Source: Candidatus Zipacnadia bacterium
Lineage (GTDB): Bacteria > Armatimonadota > Zipacnadia > Zipacnadales > Zipacnadaceae
DNA length: 9,473 bases
Direction of reading: 5' to 3'
Assembly: GCA_029821415.1 (NCBI GenBank)
Contig: JALGTJ010000079.1
Location: 1-9,473 of the forward strand
The stretch's first letter is position 1, and every line of letters begins with the position of its first letter. The translations under genes and the position numbers were made by a program. The notes beneath the pieces were generated by a model. The model saw only the letters and a program-made list of their open reading frames with translations. It did not search any database and was not told the DNA's origin. Shown one piece after another: positions 1-9,473 of the stretch.

Positions 1-197
1 AGTTTCAGCAAACCAGATGGTTCAGTGATGTGGTGAGACTCAGCCTCTTCCCGCAGCCTCTGGACCATTTCCTCAGCCACCGGGACGCTGACATCGGCCT
101 GGATGAGGGCCGCCTCCAGCTCGTCCAGAAGTTCATCATTAACAACAGCGCGGGCCGCCAATACGGCTCCCACCCGCCGGAAAAGTCCTTGGAGCAA
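1..197 (-). CDS. ftsY: FtsY, signal recognition particle receptor (N-terminal part, cut by window edge)
   Basis: FtsY is the membrane-associated GTPase that receives SRP-ribosome complexes at the Sec translocon. Only the first 65 codons are here. They read as the helical N domain of SRP-type GTPases: the stretch LDELEAALIQADVSVPVAEE (residues 24-43) matches the usual 'LEELE..LI.ADVGV' helix pair of FtsY. The G domain lies beyond the left edge. The start is a TTG at 195-197: it has AAGGAA at 206-211, eight bases upstream, and the frame has a stop just beyond with no ATG or GTG between. The protein therefore goes almost directly into the N domain and lacks the long acidic region of proteobacterial FtsY. 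It lies 70 bases after the aminotransferase, on the same strand as smc, which agrees with the common smc-ftsY pairing. Ffh is the main alternative, but the smc context and the N-terminal sequence favour FtsY. Confidence 0.82.
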   Translation of the reverse strand, partial: MLQGLFRRVGAVLAARAVVNDELLDELEAALIQADVSVPVAEEMVQRLREEAESHHITEPSGLLK

Positions 198-3100
198 TTT
201 ACTCGTTCCTTCTTTCTTTACCAGGTGTCTTCGTTACAACAGCCTTAACCAAACGCGCCTCTGCCACTCAGAGCAGAGCTGCAGCATTCTGCGCCACTTT
301 ACGATACGCCCAGGCATACTCGTCGATGATCTCGGGCCGATAGTGCTTGAACCAGGGAATACTCATAGTCCGCTCGTGAATGGATTCACTGACTGGCAGA
401 CTGCCTTCGGGCTGGCGAATGCCCTCAGGGATGGTCGAGATTCTGGTGGGTTTGCCTTCATCATATATGTCCAGTTTAGTGAAGACCGGGTGCAGGTGCA
501 GCGGGAAGTTAGTCCCGGCGGACGTGCCGACGCCCTCGGCTTGCAGTGCCTCAATAAAACGGGAGATGGGTAGTCCGTCCAGCTCTTCCGGCCGATACAG
601 CCCTCGCGCCGCATACCAGCCACCATTGTCGCTCCCCGAATCCTTCGGCGGGCGGTGCGCCTTGATGCCAGGGACATCCTCAAGCTGATCCCAGAAGTAG
701 TTCATTGCCTTCTGAATCTGCTCCAGTCGTTCCGCATAATGGCGCAATTGCACCCGGCCTACCGCCGACGAAAGCTGATTCATACGGTGCTTAACTCCAC
801 CAAAGGGTACTCCCACAAACGGGGCAAGTTGGGGATTATCCTTGATTTCTTCATGCCGAGCATAATGACCCCAGGCGACAGCCCGCTGATATATTTCCTG
901 GTCATTGGTCATCAGCATCCCGCCCTCGCCGATGGGTAGAGCCTTACCCGACATACACGACATCGCCGTCACGTGGCCGATAGTGCCAATCAAGCGGCCC
1001 TTGTAGTGTCCCCCATGGGCATGAGAAGCATCCTCAATGACCTTGAGACCGTACCTTTCAGCAATTTCCATTATCGGATCCATATCACAGGGATAGCCAC
1101 AATAATGTACTACAATTATAGCCTTCGTGCGCTCGTTGATGCGATGCTCAATGTCATTGGGATCAATGGTGAGTGTATCAGGATCAATGTCAGCAAAATT
1201 GACCGTCGCACGCAGGGAGAAGGCTGGCAGGGCCGAAGCCCAGTAGGTGATACTCGGGCAGATGATCTCATCACCAGCGCCCACACCACATGCCCACATT
1301 GCCGCCTGCAAGGCAGCAGTGCCCGTGTTATGGCCCAGGGCATACTTCATATTGTGCCAGTCGGCAAACTCCCGCTCGAACTGCGTGGTGATATCCCATC
1401 CCGACATCTTCCCCGCGCGCAGGCACTCCAGGCAGGCAGCTTCATCTTCTTCAGTGATGATGGGCCACTCAAAGATGTCACCAGGATCAGTCTGAATAGC
1501 TTTCGGCCCACCCAATAGAGCCAATTTCTCTTTTGTGGTTGACATTGTTCTAACCTACTCTTTTTGGAAACTTGACCGCACCATGCAAAGTCTCCCCGGT
1601 CATTACCGAGACGGGATCACCGCTACTGTGGGGGCACTTCCGAGACCCTCTTCTTAACCAGTCGGTGCCGATTGTTTATCAGCCCCGCTGCTTGCCGCCA
1701 CTGTTGCTTCGGCATTAGCCCAACGCTCGGCTTCCCGTTGTGCTTCGCTTAGCTTCACAGATATCAGTTTAGATACACCGGGCTGCTCCATAGTCACGCC
1801 ATGTAGCCGGTCAGCAACCTCCATAGTCTCTGGGTTATGAGTGATGATAATGAACTGTGAGCTTTTGGCAAAGTTGCGAAGCAGCTCGGCAAATCGTCGG
1901 GAGTTAGCGGCATCAAGGGCGGCATCAATCTCATCAAGAAAGCAGAAGGGAGTGGGCTTGACCCGAATCATAGCAAAAAGCAGCGCCAGACCGGTCATCG
2001 CCTTCTCCCCGCCGGACAGCGCCATCAGATTCTGGAAACGGCGCCCGGGTTGCTGGACTATCACCTCGACCCCGCCGTCCAGCGGGTTTTCCGGGTCGGT
2101 CATCTCCAGTCGTGTGCTACCGCCGCCGAACAACCACTTAAACAGGTCATCAAAAGCCTCCGCCACCTGCTTGAAGCTAGCCAGGAAAGTGGCCTTGGCC
2201 GTCTCATCAATCTCAGCTATGACTGACTCCAGATCGTCCCGGGCCCGGCGCAAGTCCTCCAGTTGCGAGCTGAGGTAATTCTCCCGGTCCTGCAGCCGCT
2301 CACATTCCTCAATCGCACTGACATTGACATAGCCCAGCTCGCGTATTTTCCTCTTCAGCCTGGCCGCCTCGCTACGCGCCGCTTTCTCGTCAAACTGCTT
2401 CGGCTGTTGCTGGGCAGCCTGCTCAGGGGTAAGTTCATATACTTCTTCAAGCTCCGCGACAATATGCTCCAGCTCCGAGTCCTCGCGAGCCTGGCGCAGC
2501 TCCAGACGATGTAGCTGCGCACTTTGTTCCTCGCGCAAATCCAATAACTTACGTCGGGTGGCCTCAACTTGAGAGGTGATATCCCGCATCGCCACGAGCT
2601 CTCGCTGGCAGTTTTCAACCTGCTCACCTAACTGTCGGACCCGCTGCTCAAGCTTGCGGTCTTCACTTTCATCACACTGCAGGGCATCACGAGCCTGCAT
2701 TTCGGCCTGATCCAGCCCAGCAAGCTGTCTGTTGTAATCCGCAATCTCCTGCTCAACCCGATTCAGTTCCTGTTTGTGCTGCTCGAGCATCGCGACGCTT
2801 GAACGCACCTTCTCTTCCAATTCGGCCACGCTGACGCGGGCTGCTATCAACTGCTCACGCCGCTCCGCCAGGCTGTGCTCGGCAGCATCCGACGCGGGCA
2901 GGCCTGCAAGCTCCTGCTCATTCCCTTCCAGTTGATGAATCAGCGCCAATCGCTGGCCTTCGGCCTCAGTGCATCTGCTATCCGCTTGCTGGCGACGTTC
3001 CTCCAGTGCGGAAATTTCCTCGGTTACCTCCTGGTAAGCAGTCTGAACCGCTCGGAAACGGTCACCAGTATGTCGCAAATCGCCCTCAATAGCCGTTGTC

Positions 3101-6100
3101 TGCTTGTCAAACTCGCCAAACTGCCTCTCCAAGGTCTTGACTCGCTCGGCGAGCCGCTGGCCTTGGCGTTCTAGTTGTTCCTCCGTCTCCCACATTTGCG
3201 CCAGGTAGGAGCGCAGCTCGCTAAGATGCTCTTCAAGAGCAGTAACCTCTCGTCTGCGATCCAGCGAACGCTGGACATCCCCAGCCAGACGTCCGGCGGA
3301 TATCTCACCGGCTGGGCCAACTACCTCCCCATTTAGGGTCACCATCTTCACTGGCCCGGTCAGCATCGGACGCAGGCGAGTCGCCACCTCCAGATCATCA
3401 ATAACCAATACATCACCAAGTAAATAGTTCAATACGCGGGCTAACTTGCGGGGATAGCTGAGTAGGGACGCTAAAGTGCCTTGGACACCCCGAATTGTGC
3501 GCCCCAGGCCCGTTGTCATGTGTACAGCAAAGCTCGGCAAAGGAGTATTCACGGCGATGATCGTGGCCCGGCCCAGGTTGTTTTCCTGTAAATACTCCCG
3601 GCAGCGCTGAAGATCTTCTTCAGAAGAAACCAGCACCCACTGCAGCCTATCACCTAACCCGGCCTCAACCGCCACTTCCAGGTGACGCGGCACATCCAGA
3701 AAGTCGGCCACTATTCCCTGCACGCCACTGATCTGGCCGTTACGAGCTGCCTCCAATAGCGCCCGTGGCCCCTCAGCATATCCCTCATGGTCGCGCTGCA
3801 ACTCCTCCAGGAGCATCTGGCGCGATTCGTCCGCTGCCACTGCCTCGCCCAGACGATCCCGCTTATGCCGGTGTTCTCGCAAAGTATCAGTTAGCGCCGC
3901 ATACTGCTGACGCGCCTCACGCAGTTGTCTCCCAAGCTCTTGCTTCTGTTCTGCCTGAGCTGCTTGTTGGCCACGCAACTGTTCAATGCTATCTTGAAGC
4001 TCGCTGCGCTGGCGCTCAAACTGGCGTTGTTGGTCAACCAGACGCTGGATGCGCTCGTCCAGCTCGCCGCGCAAGCCCTGCAGGGCCGCTACTTCGTTTT
4101 CTACCTCAGCTAACTGGCTGGACAGCTCGGTGTGGTGTTGCTGTGCCTGTTCCCTACGGGCCAGAGTCGCACGATATTCTTCCTCGTGCTTGGCAACAGC
4201 CTTTTTAAGATCAGCCAGCTTGTCCTGCTCCTCAGCAAGTTGGCGCTGCTGACGAGCCTGCGACTGTTCTAATTTGCCTATCTCCGTTTGCAGTTGCTGG
4301 TAGCGCTGCTGGGCCTGCTCTCGTTGCCTTTCCAGATGCTGGCGCTGCTCGCTTATCCCCCGCAGTTTTTCAGAAGCAACAGCCTGAGCATTGCGCCGCC
4401 TGTCCAGCTCGCGCTGCGCCTCTCTTTGCTGGGCACGCAACTTCTCAAGCTGCTCGGCGAGCTTGTCAACCCGGACAACATTCTGCTCATATTCCGCCTC
4501 CAGGCTACTCAGCTCGTTGCGTGTGGTCTGCAGGTCTGCATTGACTACCGCAATATCATTGAGGATTGCCCCTCGCTGCTGTCGGCGCCGATTGTAGTCA
4601 ATGGCTAGTAAACCTCGCTGCAGCTCATGCAGTCGCTCTGCATACTCTTTGTAGCGGCGCGCCACCTTTGCTTGCTGCTCAAGCGGTTCGCGCTGGGTCT
4701 GCAGCTCGTGAATGATGTCACGAATGCGGACCAGATTATCCTGGGTATCTGCGAGTTTCCGCTCAGCGCGCGAACGGCGAATCCGATATTTGCGAACTCC
4801 GGCAACCTCCTCAAATAGTTCTCGCCGGTCCTCCGGATGAGCACTCAGGATGGCATCAATCTCGCCTTGACCAACCAGCGCATAGGAGTCGGCACCCAAC
4901 CCGCTATCTACGAACAGATCCCGGATATCACTCAGGCGTACTTTCTCGCGATTGATTAAGTACTCGCTCTTGCCGGTGCGAAACAGACGGCGGCCAATTT
5001 CAATCTCGGAGTATTCCGAATCCAGGGTGCCGTCGGAGTTGTCCAGCGTCAGAGTCACCTCCGCCATGCCCAGCGGCCGGCGATTCTCAGATCCAGCAAA
5101 CACAACTCCCTCGGCGCTTTTTACCCGCAACGGTATGGTTCCCTGCTCCCCCAATACCCACAAAACGGCGTCGGCAATGTTACTTTTGCCCACGCCGTTA
5201 GGCCCAACGATAGCCGTTATGCCCGGTTCGAACTCCAGTTCGGTCTTGTCTGCGAAAGTTTTGAACCCCCGCATCTGGAGCTTCTCTAAGTGCACTGCGC
5301 TCCCTCTCTTGCTGCAAGTCTTAACGAACCAGTATGTCAGGCCGTGCCATCTTCTTGCCCGCATATTCAACTTCCAGCATCGGCCATTGCTCATCGGTGC
5401 TGAGCACTTCGGTCTGGTCCGCCATTGCTATGATGTTCCAGGCGAAGGCCTGATTCTCCAGCACTATCTCAGGACATTCCATTGTACCTTTGTAGTCGCG
5501 CGGCGCATAGCCAGTAGCCCCTCCCTGGTGGTGAAGTTTCCATTCATCAGGATAACCGTTGGCCTCATAGGCGGCGAGGCCCTTCGCGAAGATATCCCGC
5601 ACCGCCGCGCCTGGTCGAGTCTCGCTAATGAAAGCAGCATCAATTTGGCAGACTGCCTGGTGCTTGGCGGCCAGCTCCGTCGGCAGCTTACCAAAGTGAA
5701 CGAGCCGCGTGGCCGATATGTCTAACCCCCACTTACGCGCCCCAATAACCAACATAGCCTGCCTCTCCAGCCTATTGTCAGTAGGAATCGGATGGCGATA
5801 CTTGTATATTCGTTCGTCGGCAGCAATCAACAGAACCGAAACAATAACGTTCTGAGCAATGAGTTTGGCCGCCAGTTTCGCACCGATTTCGTGCTCGCTC
5901 ATACCTGGCTCAATCTCGCGAGCTACCTCACCCAGCGCCTGGGCAGTTATCCGTCCCAGTTCGCGGTAACGCGCAATCTCAGGCTCCAGCAAGCTCCAGC
6001 GCAGTCGTGCCAACGGTTCATCTAGAATCTCAGCGCCCTGTGGCCACGGCCCGTCGCTGGCGATTCGCCCCTCCACGATCTGAGCAAGCATCGCCTCGGG

Positions 6101-9100
6101 ATTCTCATCGTGCCAGTTCATAAAGTCGATCTCAAAGGGAAGGTCTCCGATCTCCTCATCTTCCTGGCGAGCCGCCTCTATATTGTTGGTAATAATATGC
6201 TGACTGTCAGCAGTTATGACCACGCGTACAGCTCCGGTGTCGGTGTCAATTACCACATGGCTATCCGCCCCCGCAGTTAGCCATTGGAAGTTAATTGTCC
6301 TATTCAGGACCACTGCATCCAACCCGCGACTACTCATAAAGTCTCGTATACGTTCCAGCTTTGTTTCTACCTCTTGTAGACGTGTCATAGCTGCCCCTTT
6401 CTTCCCTTCAGGTTCTTGTTGGTTGAGCCCGAACAGACGAAAATACAAAGACCAACCGGAGCCACCACAAAGGCGATTATAACAGTCGCCAGCAGTTATT
6501 GTCAAACCCCAGCGATGCTCCAGTAGCACGAACGTATGTTTGATAAAGTGTTGCGTTTTTGATGGGCGTGTGTTACAATTTAAGCTTGTACTAATGAGCA
6601 GAACGTATCCAATTTCAACAGCGGACAGGTAACCTAAGTCTTACTACTACAATGCCAATATTCCCCTGGACCGATCAACTTGCGCTGGATTTGGGAAGCA
6701 GCTCGGTGGATATCGCTGTGAAGGGCCAGGGAATTGTGCTGCGCGAGCCCAGTTTCGTTGGCTTTGACTCTCAGCTCCACAAACCAATAGCCTTTGGCAG
6801 CGAGGCCCGCCAGCTCTGGGAAAGAGGTCTGGATGATGTAGAGGTTGTCCGCCCCCTCAGCAACAGTGTAGTGGCTGACTTTGACGCCACCGTAGCGATG
6901 CTCCGCGAGTTCATTCGCCGGGCTTTGGGCCGCCGGCCCTTGTTCGCACCTATGGCAGTAATTGCCGTACCAGCCAACACTACGCAGGTTGAGAAGCGGG
7001 CACTGCACGATTCACTCCACGCTGCAGGGGTTGGCCATATCGTGGACGTACAGTGTTCTTTGGCGGCGGGATTAGGTGCAGATTTACCGCTGCAGTCCGA
7101 GGACAGCTATCTGATTGTGGATATTGGTGCGGGCTCCACCACTGCAGGCGTCTTTCACAACGGTCTGGTCACCTCCGCCCGTTCGTTCCGCTTCGGCGGT
7201 GATGACTTAAATGAGGCAATAATCCGTACCATAAAACGCCAGCGAGGTATCCACCTCAGCGCCTCAGCCGCCGAGCACATTAAACGCGAGGTCGGGTCAG
7301 TCCGAACACCTCTGGCCAACAGCCCCGTTCATGTGGATGACGTGGTTGTTGCCAATAACGACCAACATTTGACATCTTATGAAGTGGACCTTGAGCAAAT
7401 CCCCCCAATACTGACCCAGGCCTTTGAACCACTGATAGAGGAACTTCAGTGGCTTGTTGAAGAACTGCCCCGCGCCCAAAAACAGCAGGTGGCTGGCGGA
7501 GGCATTGTGCTCAGCGGCGGCACCGCATTGCTGGAAGGTCTGGACCGCCTTCTCGCCGCTCACCTACATTTGCCCTGTCAGGTGGCGACCGATCCCATCT
7601 CCTGCACCATCTTGGGGCTCGAGACAGTGCTAACCGACCTTGAGGGCCTCTCGCTGAGCGGTCAGCGCTTTGGAGCAGTCCGGGTATAACCAATAACCGA
7701 GCGAGGAGTATCGGCTATGAGCTGTATATTCTGTCAGATTGCTGCCGGCGAAATTGACAGCGACATTGTGTACCGTGACGAGCAGGTGGTCGCTTTTCGC
7801 GATTTAAACCCGCAGGCCCCCACACACATTCTGATCATCCCTATTCAACATATCGAGAACCTGGCTGACGCCTCCGAAGAGCAGGCCTCACTGCTCGGAC
7901 ATTGCACTCTGGTGGCGACGCGGATCGCCCAGGCCGAGGGGATCGCTGAAGACGGTTATAGGCTCGTGACCAACGTGGGCGCTGATGCCGGGCAATCAGT
8001 AGACCACCTGCATTTTCACCTGCTCGGCGGCCGCCGTATGCAGTGGCCGCCAGGGTAGTCGCGGCGGTCATTTGCACCGTCAATAACCTTGAATCAGGAG
8101 AATGCTTTGACCGACAACAAAAAGCCGACAAGTACGACCGATCGGCCCGAGCGGTTAGTCAGTTACCAGAGCCACGAGTTGGAGACATTGGTAGGTCGTC
8201 ATGACCAGAACCTGAAGCTCATTGAGGAAAGCCTGGGTGTCCAGATCGTGCCCCGTGACGACCAGTTGCAGATATTCGGGGACGAACAGGCCGCTCAAGA
8301 CGCCGAGGATCTGCTCCGGCGACTGCTGGAGATCATCCGCCGTCGCCACGCACTCAGCGACCAGGACCTAAAATATGCCCTGCGGGCGGTGCAGCGCGAA
8401 GCAGTAGATGATACCGACGCTCTGCTGGCTGAGCCGCTCTTGGTCACACCACGAGGCAAGCCCATCCGGCCGAAAACTGCCGGCCAAATGGAATACGTGC
8501 GGGCCATGGCGCAATATGACGTGGTCTTCTGTATCGGTCCGGCCGGCACCGGCAAGACCTATCTGGCCATGGCCATGGCGGTCCGCGCTATGAAGGAGGG
8601 CAGCGTCAGTCGCATTGTGCTGACTCGTCCGATTGTGGAGGCCGGTGAGGAGCTGGGCTTTCTGCCCGGTGACGTTATGGAGAAGATTGACCCTTACCTG
8701 CGACCGCTGTACGACGCCCTCATTGATGTCATTGGTGCCGACCGCCTGCAGCGCCACTTGCGCCGCGGAACGATCGAGGTCGTCCCGCTTGCCTATATGC
8801 GTGGTCGCACCATAAATGACGCTATCATTGTGCTCGATGAGGCCCAAAACACCTCCAGCGGCCAGATGAAGATGGCTCTTACGCGGATGGGACTGGGTTC
8901 CAAAATGGTCATCACCGGTGATATTACCCAAGTGGACCTGCCTGTTTCCACCACCTCCGGCCTCGTACATGCCATAGCAATACTGGAGAAGGTGCCGGGT
9001 ATAGCCGTCACTCGTCTAACTGGTCATGATATAGTTCGCCACGACCTGGTCCAGCGGATTGTCCAAGCATACGATCAGGCACAGACAGACTCGGGAGCCT

Positions 9101-9473
9101 CCCAGCGGGATTCCTAACCTCCGGGAGGGTCCAATTCGCCGAGGAGAGCAAGCCCGATGCCTCAAACAAGAAGACAGGCCCACGACCGCTCGACAGTCAC
9201 CCGACTTTTCAGCTTGCGGGAATTTTCGCTGCGGCGGCTGCTGCTGGCGACCATTACTGTAGGCCTGTTGTTTTTCAGCTTGTGGGCCCGTGTTCTTCCT
9301 CCTCGGGTTGACTGGCAACCAGGAGACATCGCTACCCGGACAATTAAGGCTCCTCGTAACGCTGTCTACATCGCCACCGAAGCAACCGAACAGCTACGCG
9401 AGCAGGCTGCCGCCAGAGTTCCCAAGCAGTATTCAGCGGTCGCTGATGCCGAAAGCGCTGTCAGAGCGGCAAT

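Overview
This is a compact, mostly core-gene stretch of a bacterial chromosome, with two divergent transcription units fired from a shared intergenic region at about 6389-6651. The mix of proteins (a single-chain SMC, FtsY with almost no N-terminal extension, MreB, a HINT-type HIT protein, a PhoH with an N-terminal KH-like region, and a PgpH-type 7TM-HD protein) fits a Terrabacteria-type lineage such as Firmicutes or Armatimonadota. GC looks moderately high, and GTG and TTG starts are in use. The phylum is an inference I cannot settle without a search. No rRNA, tRNA, CRISPR, insertion sequence or phage gene was seen.

Minus-strand unit, read right to left from a near-consensus promoter at 6476-6505: an M24 (creatinase/aminopeptidase P fold) protein that seems to have lost several metal ligands (5321-6388); smc, the chromosome condensation ATPase, starting at GTG (1654-5295); a DegT/DnrJ/EryC1/StrS PLP-dependent aminotransferase (268-1545); and the start of ftsY, the signal recognition particle receptor, which runs off the left edge (1-197). 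Gaps are 25, 108 and 70 bases with no convincing terminator, so they probably form one operon. smc followed by ftsY is a familiar pairing. The aminotransferase between them and the M24 protein in front are the accessory elements.

Plus-strand unit, from an extended -10 promoter at 6551-6579: a divergent MreB-family actin (6652-7689), a HINT-type HIT protein (7717-8058), phoH (8107-9117) and the first 105 codons of a pgpH-type membrane HD phosphohydrolase (9157-9473, cut by the right edge). HIT, phoH and pgpH are commonly close together in Gram-positive genomes; mreB at the head is less usual.

Together the window pairs chromosome segregation and protein targeting (smc, ftsY) with cell shape and RNA or nucleotide metabolism (mreB, phoH, pgpH). 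I found no clear undescribed system. The best leads are the degenerate M24 protein, the MreB with altered catalytic motifs, the aminotransferase wedged between smc and ftsY, and the mreB leader, which has a 12-codon upstream reading frame and no Shine-Dalgarno sequence.
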